A stretch of DNA of 28,962 bases. Origin: DTSX01 sp964008355 (GTDB lineage Bacteria; Pseudomonadota; Gammaproteobacteria; Steroidobacterales; UBA11654). The stretch lies in the NCBI GenBank assembly GCA_964008355.1, contig CAXGBD010000010.1, positions 1 through 28,962 on the forward strand, in the 5' to 3' direction. The translations under genes were made by a program, and so were the position numbers. Under the pieces are notes generated by a model, which saw only the letters and a list, made by a program, of their open reading frames with translations, was not told the origin of the DNA and ran no database searches. This document shows, piece after piece, positions 6,436 through 15,813 of this stretch (its first letter is position 1; each line of letters begins with the position of its first letter).

Positions 6436-9400
6436 TTGGAGCACGCTTTTTATCCTCTGCCCAAGAGTAAACAACGGGCACTAAGATTAGAGTTAATAGG
6501 GTAGAACTGAACATCCCACCAACTACTGCAACGGCCAGAGGTTGGCTGAGTTCAATTCCTGCACCAATACCTAGGGCAGGCATGAGCATAGCTAAGATAA
6601 TCGTGAAGGAAGTCATCAGTATAGGCCTTAGTCTTCTTGGGCAAGCTACAAGCAGTGCTTCGTCTGCATTTTTTCCAGTTTTCATTTCCTCATTGGCACG
6701 ATCAACCAACAAAATAGAATTTTTTGCAACCAAGCCGGTCAGTAATACCAGACCAGTCATGGAAAAAATATTTAAAGCTATACCTGCAATCCAAAGACCA
6801 AAGATACCACCAAGCACAGCGAGAGGTTGGGAGACCATGATGATCAGTGGTTGGCTGAATGAATTGAATTGACTGGCCAAAACCATATAAACCAGTAACA
6901 ATCCTGTCAGAAAAGCAATAAGCATCGTATTGCTGGTTTTTTTGAATTCTTTTGCCCTTGCAAAAAAGTTAACGTGATAACCAGGAGGCAATGTTTCTGC
7001 AGCAGCAGACTCGACAGTATCTATGGCATCACTAAGAGCCATAGTAGGATCCGTAAAAAAATAAGAAGCATATTCTCTGTTAAATCTCGATATGCTTGCC
7101 GGTCCTACGATCTCTGAGAAAGCTGCAACCGTATCCAATCTCACTAAATCAGCATTTGGAGTTCGAAGATAAATCTTATTTAAGTCACTGATACTCATGT
7201 TCTGTTCTGCCTTGAGACGAATCTTGTAACGCTCACCTCCGCCAATTGAGTCATTGTATCTGGCAACATCAATACCACCAGCAAAGACATTGGCTGCTTC
7301 TGCAACTATTTTCGTTGATAATCCAAGTTCTGAAACCAGTTCTCGGTTTATATCCAGAGCAACTTGTGGCATCTCCATGTCCATGGACATATCGACATTT
7401 CCGAGTTCAGGTGTTTCACTTAATTTTGCAAGAAATATTTTTGCTACTTCATCAAGAACATATAAATCAGGTCCCGCGAGAGTAAATTGTAAGGCTTCAC
7501 CTCTTGTGCCAGAAGCAAATGAAAGGGGGGAGGGGAATGCTTTAACCCCTGGCACTTCCGCTAATTTTGCTCTAATTAAAGGAATGAGCTCGTATTGTTT
7601 TAATGTTCTTTCTGTCCTCGGTTTTAACTTAACGTAAATGGCACTTTCGTTGATTTGCGTGCCAGAAGCTCCATCGCCAGAAGTTCCACCAACAATACTA
7701 AACAAACTATCGATGTCTTCGTAGTTCCTTAAGATTTCTTCGACTTTTCCAACTCTGTCATTACTGTATTCAATACCAGATCCCAAGGGTGTTTTAACAG
7801 TGACACTGAATTGTCCTTCATCTTCTTTGGGAAAGAAGGAACCTTCAAGATTTTGAAAAAATAAAGCTGTTGAAGACACAATGACCAGTCCAGAAATCAC
7901 TACTTTTCGTTTATTGTTAATAGCCCAATAAACTAAGTTTCTATAGCGTTCTTCAAGACCTATGAAAAAATTCTGAACTCTCTCAAAGAATTTATTTATT
8001 GACGTTGAGGGTTTTAACCATTGAGAGCAGAGCATGGGAGTTAATGTCAGCGAAATAAACAAAGATATGATCACCCCAGAAGAGACGACTACTCCGAATG
8101 ACCTGAAGAAACGACCCGCTATGCCTTCTAAAAAGATCACCACAGTAAATATAGCAGCCAGAGTGAGAGTGGAAGCAACGATCGGCAAAAATACCTCATT
8201 GGTACCAATAATGGTTGATCTAATTCTATCCAATCCACTGGTATCAAGATGTCGCTGGGAATTTTCTAAAACAACAATAGCATCATCGACAACCACTCCA
8301 ATGAGTAGCAGCAATCCCAACATCGTCATAGTATTTAAGCTGTATCCAAAAAAATACATTACAACAATAGAACCCAGTAAAGATACGGGTATGGTGATGG
8401 CAACAATACCCATGCCAATAAAACTTCTTAAGAATAACAACACCACCAATGCTGCAAAAATTGCCCCTGCAATCAAATGCTGTCCAAGACCTGTAATGAT
8501 TTCATAGATGTACTCACTGTCATCAGTTGCGTAATCAAGCATCATCCCATCTGGTAAAAAAGGGAGAATATCTGTTTCAATTCTCTGTTTTACAGCTTCA
8601 ATGACCTCAATGGTATTTTCTCCTCTGATCTTACCCACTCCAAGGCCAATGGCAGGTTTTCCCTGGAATCGTGCCAAATTTCTAAGATCTGAAACATCAT
8701 CTTCAATCTGGGCAATATTCTTGAGTTTAATTGGATTATTGTTGGTGTAGGCAACAATGATGTTGCCTACATCTTCAGGGCTATGGTATTCAAGATCTAA
8801 TTTTAATAATTCTTCTTTTGAATTCTCTATTAAGAAACCACCGGGTAATTTAATATGCTCATTTCTGAATGCCCTAACAATGTCCTGGACGGTGATGCCA
8901 AAAGCACTCATACGATCAAAATTAAGATTGACCCTGATATTTCTTTCACGTCCACCACCAATTGAAATTTTTGCAACTCCTTTTATTGTTTCCAACTTCC
9001 TCTTAATAATGTTCCTCGCATATAAATCCAATTCTTGGAGTGTTCTATCACCCGTTAGTGCAAGCCACATTGCAGGTATCTCTCCTGTTGCGATTTTATT
9101 AATAATGGGGGTTTCGGTATCGGTGGGTAATTGAGCAATAACCTGATTAACTTTTTCTTGGGTTTCATTAAAAGCAACGTCGAGATCTTTTTCCAAAACA
9201 AAAGTAGGAAAAACAGTAGAAAATCCTGTTTCTGATCTGGCTCTGAGTTCATCAATACCTGCGATACTATTGACGGCTCCTTCTATGATGTTGGTAACAC
9301 TAGAGTCCACCACGTCAGGATTTGCTCCAGGCAATACGGTGGTAACGGCAAGCAGTGAAAAATCAATATCTGGTGTTCTATCAATCGCTATTCTGTTAAT

Positions 9401-9484
9401 TGAAATAATGCCAAACAACACCACTACTAAGTTGATCATTGTAGCGAAGACATGTCGCTTTATTGAAATCTCGGCTAAACTCAT
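6392..9484 (-). CDS. RND efflux pump inner-membrane transporter (HAE1 family)
   Basis: Proton-driven inner-membrane multidrug exporter, 1030 residues, the normal size for AcrB/MexF-like proteins. The proton-relay residues are present: Asp400-Asp401 in TM4 (IGVVVDDAIVVLENSQRH), Lys921 in TM10 (VAKNSILLVDRANEE) and Thr958/961 in TM11 (ILMTSFTII). Two large periplasmic loops follow TM1 and TM7. The start overlaps the adaptor stop by 4 nt. The 3' end overlaps the convergent kinase gene by 44 bp. No outer-membrane channel gene is nearby, so a TolC-like partner elsewhere is implied. Substrates are unknown. Confidence 0.96.
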   Translation of the reverse strand: MSLAEISIKRHVFATMINLVVVLFGIISINRIAIDRTPDIDFSLLAVTTVLPGANPDVVDSSVTNIIEGAVNSIAGIDELRARSETGFSTVFPTFVLEKDLDVAFNETQEKVNQVIAQLPTDTETPIINKIATGEIPAMWLALTGDRTLQELDLYARNIIKRKLETIKGVAKISIGGGRERNIRVNLNFDRMSAFGITVQDIVRAFRNEHIKLPGGFLIENSKEELLKLDLEYHSPEDVGNIIVAYTNNNPIKLKNIAQIEDDVSDLRNLARFQGKPAIGLGVGKIRGENTIEVIEAVKQRIETDILPFLPDGMMLDYATDDSEYIYEIITGLGQHLIAGAIFAALVVLLFLRSFIGMGIVAITIPVSLLGSIVVMYFFGYSLNTMTMLGLLLLIGVVVDDAIVVLENSQRHLDTSGLDRIRSTIIGTNEVFLPIVASTLTLAAIFTVVIFLEGIAGRFFRSFGVVVSSGVIISLFISLTLTPMLCSQWLKPSTSINKFFERVQNFFIGLEERYRNLVYWAINNKRKVVISGLVIVSSTALFFQNLEGSFFPKEDEGQFSVTVKTPLGSGIEYSNDRVGKVEEILRNYEDIDSLFSIVGGTSGDGASGTQINESAIYVKLKPRTERTLKQYELIPLIRAKLAEVPGVKAFPSPLSFASGTRGEALQFTLAGPDLYVLDEVAKIFLAKLSETPELGNVDMSMDMEMPQVALDINRELVSELGLSTKIVAEAANVFAGGIDVARYNDSIGGGERYKIRLKAEQNMSISDLNKIYLRTPNADLVRLDTVAAFSEIVGPASISRFNREYASYFFTDPTMALSDAIDTVESAAAETLPPGYHVNFFARAKEFKKTSNTMLIAFLTGLLLVYMVLASQFNSFSQPLIIMVSQPLAVLGGIFGLWIAGIALNIFSMTGLVLLTGLVAKNSILLVDRANEEMKTGKNADEALLVACPRRLRPILMTSFTIILAMLMPALGIGAGIELSQPLAVAVVGGMFSSTLLTLILVPVVYSWAEDKKRAPIRKSLGVLVGAIRK

Positions 9485-10560
9485 TGGTTGCTCTCAATAA
9501 TCACTTGACTCTGATCAGCTAGGAAGCCTGCGCCATCAACCGCGATCAATGTACCTTTTTGAAGACCAGCTTTTATTTCAATCAATCCATCGAGATGAAT
9601 TCCTGTATCAACCTTTGTTTCTATTGCTACTGAGTTTTTAATCACATAAACCACGTTGCCAATAGATCTTCTAACCACGGCAAGCTGTGGTACCACTAAA
9701 GCGTTTTCCCTTTCTGATAAGATTATTTCAGCTCGAGCACTAGCACCAGGCAACCACAAGCCTGGATTTTCAAAATCAATAATGACACTGATTGAGCGAT
9801 TTTTTGGGTTGATGTTAGGACTGACCTCATTGATTTGAGTTTCTACAATGTGATTGGTGTTGGTGGGGGAGGTCAGGTAGGTTTTTAATCCTTTTTTCAA
9901 TTTTGAGGATTGGTATTCTGGAAAGGAAACACCCACCCGTAAATTCTTTGTATCGACCAATTCAAAAACAATCGTGCCTGTTTGCACAAAATCACCCATC
10001 ACTATTTTTTTTGCTGCTACGTAACCGGTTATAGGTGCTTTTATCTTGGTGTCTCTGAGCAATTTTTTGCTGCTATTATGTTTTGCTTCAGCGGCTTTAA
10101 TTTGTTGTTCCAATGCTTCCAGTTCGGCTTTTGTTTTGTCGAGTATTTCTTCGGAAACTAGATTGTTTTTATATAATCTTTCAGCCCGAGATAAGTCCAA
10201 TTCCTGATTAATCTTCAGTGCAGATAATCGAGCAGTTTCTGCTTTGGCTTGAATGGTTTCCAATTCATATCTTTCAGGATCAATTTCTGCCATGATCTGT
10301 CCTTGCTGAACAGCATCGCCAACATCGATCAACACTTTAATGACTCTTCCAGAGACTTCAGAAGCAACCTTGGGAGAGGATAGACTATAGATGATGCCCA
10401 TTGCGCTTTCTTTTTCTTCGATAGTTGTTGTTGCTACCTTGCCTGTAGTGATGGCGACAGCAGCCATACTCAAAGGCACAGGTGTTAACCCATACATTAA
10501 AAGCGTCAATATCGGTAATTTAACAATAATATTTTTTATTTTTTTAGATTGACCAATCAT
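9481..10560 (-). CDS. RND efflux periplasmic adaptor (membrane fusion protein)
   Basis: HlyD/AcrA-type adaptor of 359 residues linking the RND pump to an outer-membrane channel. An N-terminal hydrophobic stretch (about 14-34) acts as signal or anchor. It is followed by the barrel-sandwich half SGRVIKVLIDVGDAVQQGQIMAEID, a coiled-coil hairpin (about 105-165, RAERLYKNNLVSEEILDKTK), the second lipoyl half (IKAPITGYVAAKKIVMGDFV) and a beta-barrel domain. No lipobox Cys is seen. Both ends overlap neighbours by 4 nt (ATGA), so the three-gene operon is tightly coupled. Confidence 0.94.
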   Translation of the reverse strand: MIGQSKKIKNIIVKLPILTLLMYGLTPVPLSMAAVAITTGKVATTTIEEKESAMGIIYSLSSPKVASEVSGRVIKVLIDVGDAVQQGQIMAEIDPERYELETIQAKAETARLSALKINQELDLSRAERLYKNNLVSEEILDKTKAELEALEQQIKAAEAKHNSSKKLLRDTKIKAPITGYVAAKKIVMGDFVQTGTIVFELVDTKNLRVGVSFPEYQSSKLKKGLKTYLTSPTNTNHIVETQINEVSPNINPKNRSISVIIDFENPGLWLPGASARAEIILSERENALVVPQLAVVRRSIGNVVYVIKNSVAIETKVDTGIHLDGLIEIKAGLQKGTLIAVDGAGFLADQSQVIIESNQ

Positions 10561-11150
10561 GACTGTGCAATTCCATTAAGCAGGTTATTGGCCAGCAATT
10601 CACAAAACTGTTTAGTCTGTTTGGGATCAATATGACCGATCCTTTCACTGAGAATTTGCTCAAATAAGATGTACATAAAATTTGGTGCCATCAATTGAAA
10701 AGCAATGATTAAAGGGTCAACATTTGTGGAAATTTCTCCATGACTTTGCGCCTGTTCAATCAGCTTTACCACTCGATCAATGGCTCCAGACAATAGGTTC
10801 TGGTCGTAACTGTTTCCTCTTGAACCGCTTAAGTCGGAGATCTCCCGTAACAGAAGGGTATAGGGTTGTGGGTTGCTTAGCATATCTTCCATTCTTGTAT
10901 GCATGAAGAATTTAATCTTGTCGATGTAAGTACCTGGGTGTTTCTCAGCTTCCAGTACGTCAGAGAAGGAATTATTTTGGCAACGAAGCAGTATTTTTTG
11001 ATACAGGTCCTCTTTTGAGTCGAAGTGATGGTAAATATTGGCTTTGCTGATACCCGCTTCAAGTGCAATTTCACCCATGGACACGGCCGTAAAACTTTTC
11101 TTGGAGAAAAGCTTTTCAGCTGATTTCATTATCGATTCTATGCCATTCAT
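10557..11150 (-). CDS. TetR-family repressor of the efflux operon
   Basis: 197-residue TetR/AcrR regulator. The N-terminal helix-turn-helix reads AVSMGEIALEAGISKANIYHHFDSKEDLYQKIL, the canonical TetR DNA-binding signature. The C-terminal ligand domain is divergent. It is the first gene of the operon and overlaps the adaptor by 4 nt. The ATG at 11150 is preferred, with GTG at 11153 possible; neither has a strong ribosome binding site. A 32-bp palindrome sits immediately upstream and contains the -10 element, so autorepression of the whole operon is very likely, relieved by a pump substrate. Confidence 0.92.
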   Translation of the reverse strand: MNGIESIMKSAEKLFSKKSFTAVSMGEIALEAGISKANIYHHFDSKEDLYQKILLRCQNNSFSDVLEAEKHPGTYIDKIKFFMHTRMEDMLSNPQPYTLLLREISDLSGSRGNSYDQNLLSGAIDRVVKLIEQAQSHGEISTNVDPLIIAFQLMAPNFMYILFEQILSERIGHIDPKQTKQFCELLANNLLNGIAQS

Positions 11151-11155
11151 CACGC

Positions 11156-11187
11156 TATATACTTACCGATCGGTCGGTCAGTATATA
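11156..11187. promoter_or_regulatory. TetR operator palindrome
   Basis: Two 16-bp half-sites, 11156-11171 and 11172-11187, match at 14 of 16 positions as inverted repeats. The minus-strand arm reads TATATACTGACCGACC. The ACTGACCG-type core resembles known AcrR/TtgR-class operators. It lies 5 bp from the tetR ATG and covers the -10 element and the untranslated leader. Confidence 0.88.
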
Positions 11188-11208
11188 TCTTAAAAAAAAG
11201 CTTTTCAA
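11180..11208 (-). promoter_or_regulatory. Promoter of the tetR-MFP-RND operon
   Basis: Minus-strand -35 TTGAAA (11208-11203), 17-bp spacer containing a T-tract, -10 TATACT (11185-11180). The -10 lies within the upstream arm of the operator, so repressor binding would block polymerase directly. Confidence 0.8.
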
Positions 11209-11211
11209 TCC

Positions 11212-11925
11212 TTAATGAGTCAATTGACTCAGACTTGCTGAAAAAACAATTTTCCCATTTTCTTCCTGGGTTATCTTTACCGGTATATAGTCTAATTCTG
11301 GAGCTAACCATAAAGTATTAGTTCTATTTGAGTCCGGACTGGAACGATTGATTTCAATGGCTTCAAATTTACCAAAAGGCACATTGATCATTGCTGAACT
11401 ATTTCTATTTACTTGCACAACCTGAATTTTATCTTTATCTAAAATATAGTATTCAGATTGATCTATACCTCTTCTAATATCCATAATAATGGCTATTTGC
11501 AGTGAGACTTTATCTATAATATTTCCGGTCAAAGGTAGTTTTATAGCTCTGTCCTTATAGTGGCCTGTGATCAGTGAATCTTCCCAGTCAAAACTTGCTC
11601 TGGATTTTCTGGGTTTGCTGCGAATGGTATCTATTAATTCGTATGTTTGAGATCTAAGAACATCATTGCCTTCTAGTATAAAAGTGCTTTTCTGCCATAT
11701 TGACCCATCGATAATAATTCGCCAAAATCCACCTGGCTTTGTTGTTAGCTCATAACTGTACAATCCTCCATCTTCTTTTTTTAGAGTCATTGATAATTGT
11801 CCATCTGCTTGTTTTAGTTGTGCAGTGTAGACAGCTACAAAGTTCTGAGGCTGAGACCAGCAGGCAGAACTTACAATGAGGCTCAAGCACAAGCCTAAGA
11901 AAATGCTTGTCAGCTTAGTGTTCAT
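11212..11925 (-). CDS. DUF3108 domain-containing exported protein
   Basis: 237-residue protein with a Sec signal peptide (KLTSIFLGLCLSLIVSSACWSQ), so probably periplasmic. The rest is beta-rich and matches the DUF3108 pattern: an early YTAQLKQADGQLSMTLKKEDGG-type segment, a D(Y/W)-rich centre, and a C-terminal NTLWLAPELDYIPVKITQEENG segment typical of the family. The function of DUF3108 is unknown; an envelope role is only inferred. I chose ATG 11925 over the upstream TTG 11931 because it starts directly at the signal peptide. It lies between the efflux promoter and the molybdoenzyme, all on the same strand. Confidence 0.8.
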   Translation of the reverse strand: MNTKLTSIFLGLCLSLIVSSACWSQPQNFVAVYTAQLKQADGQLSMTLKKEDGGLYSYELTTKPGGFWRIIIDGSIWQKSTFILEGNDVLRSQTYELIDTIRSKPRKSRASFDWEDSLITGHYKDRAIKLPLTGNIIDKVSLQIAIIMDIRRGIDQSEYYILDKDKIQVVQVNRNSSAMINVPFGKFEAIEINRSSPDSNRTNTLWLAPELDYIPVKITQEENGKIVFSASLSQLTH

Positions 11926-11960
11926 GACCAATTCAAATCTACAACCCAGAGCAAATTTGT

Positions 11961-14684
11961 CTAGGCTGTTTTCTGCTCGTTTGATTCAGCATGCAGCTCA
12001 AAATCACAAGTGCAATCGCTGAGTGTCATATTTGGAAAGGATTTAATGGGCGCATAACCCAAATGGGTATCTGCACCACCTGCCAATAGAGTTGGCCTAA
12101 TAAGACCGGCAGTGGTTATGACCGAACTAAAGTTCTTCTGATTTCTAAACATGGTCGGATCCCAGCCGTGATACATAAACATCATGCCTTGTTGCATACT
12201 TGAGGAAATATGAGCAACGGCAATGAAAGAACCCATGGTATTGAAGATCTTGATTAAATCACCATCGGCAACGCCTCGGTCTTTGGCATCATTGGGATTG
12301 ACATATATATCAGGCTCACCTCGTTGTAGGCTCCATAAAAAAGTATCGTCTCTCCACGAACTGTGGATACTGTGTCTGGCATGTCCCATAAGCATTCTCA
12401 GTGGATAGCCTTCCAGTTCAAGGGGGTCTTTGTGACCGGGCAGGGTTTCATCGTATTTAATGTACCAGTCGTGATCGTGATAATGCTGTTGTCTACCGGT
12501 ATGGGTTTCGTAGTGCTTCTTATGCTCCACATATTGTTTCATGGTTGCATAAGGAGCATTGTCCCCATAAACCACCCCTTCGGAGTCTTCAACTCTGACA
12601 ATGCCTTTTGCAGCCAGTTCATCAAAGGTTATCCTAGGCAGTCCCGGTGAGGCATTAATCAAAAATTCTGCAATATCTTTAGAGTCGTTGAATTTGCCTC
12701 CCCATGTAAGTTGATCATAGAGTTTAGTGAGGTCTCTCTCGATGGGAGGTCTTCCATCGACAAATGTATCCATGATCGGTTGAATGCCTCTTTCTTTGGC
12801 TTTTTTACTGATGACTTTGGATAAACGTTTAAAAACAGTGAAATCATCCACCGACTCCCCTAATGGTTCCACCACTTTATCCATGGCTTGCAAGTAGGGC
12901 GTTTTTGGTTGAACTAACAAATCGTGTCGCTCATAATGATGGGCAACCGGCAAGACGTAATCGGCATACAGGTGGGTGATACCCATGTCGGGTATAATGG
13001 ATACTATAGTTTCAACTTTCTCATAAATATTTTCTGCCCAGTGATCTCCTCCGGCTTTCCAACTGCCTGGGTTGTGTCCTCCAAAGATGGCCATTTTCAA
13101 GGGCTTTTCTTTTTGTCTTGGCCACCATCCTTTGTCAAGGGATTCTTGGTAATGTTCATCGTAGGTATCAGCTAATTCATCACCATAAAATTTACGGTTC
13201 ACTTCTTTTAAATCCATGTGCTCATAATCCCACATCGCCGCCGCTTTAATTCTCATGCCATAACCAATGTCGGAGAAAAGGTAAGGGGCTATACCATCTG
13301 ATTTTGAAAGTTGGGTCAGCTGATAACCACCACCTTCATTGCCCAGATTACCGGTCAATGACAGTAATAACAGCATTGCCCTTTGGAAGATATCCCCATA
13401 CAGCCATTTCGCCGATCGAAAGCCACCATAGATCATGGCTGGTTTGGCTGAGGCAAAGTCTCTGGCAATTTCTCGAATGACTTCTGGGCTAATACCGGTG
13501 ATTGCAGCGGTGACCTCAGGAGTGTGTTCTTCTGCTCGTTTTTTAAGTAATTCAAATACTGTGGTGACTGCTAGCGGTCCACTGTTGGTATCAATGTTCC
13601 ATGTGCCTTCAAGACTGGGCTGCAGTGCTCCCAATTCAATGGTTTCACGGTCTTTCCCAGGTGCTTGTTGAATCCCATTACTAGCCTCATCCCAAAGGTA
13701 ATAAATTTCATTACCGCCTGCCTTACCTAGGTCTTTTGGATGCAAAAATTTGCCGTTATCTGTGCGTACCAGCATGGGCAGATCGGTTTGTTCTTTAATG
13801 TAATCGGTATCGTAACTTTTGTCTTTTAGTATGACCTGTGCCATCGCCATTGCTAGGGCACCATCAGAGCCTGGCTTGGGATTGACCCACTTGGAAGCAT
13901 GCATGGCACTGGGATTAAAGTCTGGGGAAATGACGATAACTTTGGTGCCATTGTATCTGGCTTCCCAAAAGAAATGAGCATCCGGAATTCGGGTCACTGC
14001 CGGATTGCAAAACCATACCAATACACACTTGGCCTTATACACCGCAGCCACGGTATCACCAGTGATATCAAGGCCTAATGTCTGATAGATGCCAATGGGT
14101 TGGTCACCAACTCCAGCAAAGGTTTCTGGTGCGGGAATACCGGTGAGGTTTAAAAAACGCTGATAGCCTGCAATGGTTGCTTTTTTTAATAGCATTGCTG
14201 TGCCCATGGCAAAAGACATCGAAGCCGGGCCACTACTGAGCCAATGGTCAATGTATTTATCCGCAATTTCGTCACATGCCTGATCCCATGAAATTCTCTG
14301 CCATTGTCCTTCGCCACGCTCCCCAACTCTTTTAAGTGGGTACAGAACCCGTTGTTTGCCATACATGTATTTGGAGTGCCGAACTCCTTTCTGACAGCCT
14401 CTGGGATTGTAATCAGGGGCATCTTCAGTGGCCCCGTATTCACCTTGTTGTTCTTCCCTCCAGACGATACCATTTTTAACAAAGACCTTGAACGCACAAT
14501 GCCCTGCACAATTTACTCCATGGCTTGAGTGAGCTACTTTGTCCCAAGTCCATTTTGTTCTCATTAAATCTTCCCAGACTCGATATGAGTCATCGCCTCC
14601 CTGAACGGGGTGTGCGTAGTTAAGGCTGAGGGCTGAAGCCGCTACACCGGTTCCTGATAAAAACTTTCTTCTTGATAAGCGCAT
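11961..14684 (-). CDS. Type II DMSO-reductase-family molybdopterin oxidoreductase, Tat-exported
   Basis: Mo-bis(MGD) enzyme catalytic subunit, 907 residues. It starts with the Tat motif SRRKFLSG, so the folded enzyme is exported to the periplasm. The FS0 [4Fe-4S] ligands are His55-x3-Cys59-x3-Cys63-x33-Cys97; the His-first pattern is the hallmark of the NarG/DdhA/EbdA/SerA/ClrA (type II) branch. GVNCAGHCAFKVFVKNGIV and YNPRGCQKG closely follow that branch. Asp194 in GVGDQPIGIYQTLG is the candidate Mo ligand. The C-terminal MopB domain holds LMGHARHSIHSSW. No iron-sulfur beta, haem gamma or delta chaperone gene lies nearby, which is odd for this branch. The substrate is unknown; candidates include sulfur, hydrocarbon or oxyanion compounds. 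Confidence 0.88.
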   Translation of the reverse strand: MRLSRRKFLSGTGVAASALSLNYAHPVQGGDDSYRVWEDLMRTKWTWDKVAHSSHGVNCAGHCAFKVFVKNGIVWREEQQGEYGATEDAPDYNPRGCQKGVRHSKYMYGKQRVLYPLKRVGERGEGQWQRISWDQACDEIADKYIDHWLSSGPASMSFAMGTAMLLKKATIAGYQRFLNLTGIPAPETFAGVGDQPIGIYQTLGLDITGDTVAAVYKAKCVLVWFCNPAVTRIPDAHFFWEARYNGTKVIVISPDFNPSAMHASKWVNPKPGSDGALAMAMAQVILKDKSYDTDYIKEQTDLPMLVRTDNGKFLHPKDLGKAGGNEIYYLWDEASNGIQQAPGKDRETIELGALQPSLEGTWNIDTNSGPLAVTTVFELLKKRAEEHTPEVTAAITGISPEVIREIARDFASAKPAMIYGGFRSAKWLYGDIFQRAMLLLLSLTGNLGNEGGGYQLTQLSKSDGIAPYLFSDIGYGMRIKAAAMWDYEHMDLKEVNRKFYGDELADTYDEHYQESLDKGWWPRQKEKPLKMAIFGGHNPGSWKAGGDHWAENIYEKVETIVSIIPDMGITHLYADYVLPVAHHYERHDLLVQPKTPYLQAMDKVVEPLGESVDDFTVFKRLSKVISKKAKERGIQPIMDTFVDGRPPIERDLTKLYDQLTWGGKFNDSKDIAEFLINASPGLPRITFDELAAKGIVRVEDSEGVVYGDNAPYATMKQYVEHKKHYETHTGRQQHYHDHDWYIKYDETLPGHKDPLELEGYPLRMLMGHARHSIHSSWRDDTFLWSLQRGEPDIYVNPNDAKDRGVADGDLIKIFNTMGSFIAVAHISSSMQQGMMFMYHGWDPTMFRNQKNFSSVITTAGLIRPTLLAGGADTHLGYAPIKSFPNMTLSDCTCDFELHAESNEQKTA

Positions 14685-14720
14685 AACTTAGTTAATTCTC
14701 TCTTAAACCAAATGTGCTGT

Positions 14721-15785
14721 CTACAATATACCTTTAGCTATCAGTTTCTCGATCACTTTCTCCTGCCTTTGAAGAAAGAACTCCCTACTTGGTTGTTGGA
14801 CTTTGCCATCTTTAAGTAATGAGTTTGCTTTTAAGAAATCTGCTTCTGCATAACTCTGTGCATAAGCATCAAAGCCCTGTCTTGAGACATAATTAGTCAT
14901 TCCTGCATTTCTGCGGTATTTCCTGAGTGAACGAAGGTTGATGAAAGCATTGGCTGTTTGACTTTCACCTCCTGCACTGGCTTCAGATAAAACTTTTCCT
15001 CTGTAATCAACAATTTTAGACATACCGCTGCACGTATACGCGGGGACGGAGATATTAAGTATTGTTGAGGTATTTGCGGTGATCACATAAGCAAGATTTT
15101 CTGCGGCTCGAGCTCTGCGACAAATTTCTTTTTCGGTTGATCTTGGGCTACCCGGTTCACTGCTTGGATGTAGGAGAATTTCAGCCCCTCTCATAACATG
15201 GCAGCGTGCAATCTCGGGGTACATGATTTCTTCAGAAGCAATACAGGCAAGATTACCGATTTCTGTTTTTGCTACTGGGAAAACTTTCTCATATCCATAT
15301 AAATCAAGATACTTGTCCCAGACATCGTGTGGTGTTGCCCAGATAACACTAGTTAGTCTTCTGTATCTAACAATTACATCACCAGATGGATCAATGATAA
15401 AACAGGTTTGAAAATAGATTTCTGGAAAATTTGGATCAATTTCATAGGTATTTCCTGCCAGATAGATATCGTTGTCTTGAGCAATTTTTGAAAATGCCTC
15501 ATATTCAGGACCATCGATCTCGAAGCAGCCTTTTTCTCGCCACTCTTGAGGGGTTTCCTGCAAAGGAAATCCACAAACAGTGTATTCAGGAAGGACAACT
15601 AATTTAACTGGTGAGCCATAAAAAAAGAGATGAAAGTTGACCGTTGTTTGAACAAAATTGGATATATCTTGAATCCGTCTCATCATTAAATCATGTGACT
15701 CTTCTTTGGTTTGGCAATTATTGATTGCGTGGCAATCCAGTTGAAGAGCTACGGCCAAATATTCTTCAATATATTTCTCTTTCAT
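14721..15785 (-). CDS. Nitrilase-superfamily protein with altered catalytic residues
   Basis: Carbon-nitrogen hydrolase (nitrilase) fold, 354 residues. The first catalytic Glu is at 67 (VVLPEYTVCGFP). The Lys position of the usual YRK motif reads YRRL, giving Arg143. Around the nucleophile the sequence reads NLACIASEEIMYPEIAR. Aligned without gaps to the amidase/formamidase pattern, where Cys is six residues before the Pro of PE, Ser184 replaces the catalytic Cys; Cys181 lies three residues earlier. It may therefore be a non-hydrolytic or differently acting member. It sits 36 bp upstream of the molybdoenzyme on the same strand, so the two are probably co-transcribed. An AAGGT ribosome binding site precedes the ATG. 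Confidence 0.8.
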   Translation of the reverse strand: MKEKYIEEYLAVALQLDCHAINNCQTKEESHDLMMRRIQDISNFVQTTVNFHLFFYGSPVKLVVLPEYTVCGFPLQETPQEWREKGCFEIDGPEYEAFSKIAQDNDIYLAGNTYEIDPNFPEIYFQTCFIIDPSGDVIVRYRRLTSVIWATPHDVWDKYLDLYGYEKVFPVAKTEIGNLACIASEEIMYPEIARCHVMRGAEILLHPSSEPGSPRSTEKEICRRARAAENLAYVITANTSTILNISVPAYTCSGMSKIVDYRGKVLSEASAGGESQTANAFINLRSLRKYRRNAGMTNYVSRQGFDAYAQSYAEADFLKANSLLKDGKVQQPSREFFLQRQEKVIEKLIAKGIL

Positions 15786-15813
15786 TTCTACTTACCTTTG
15801 ATATTAATAATTT

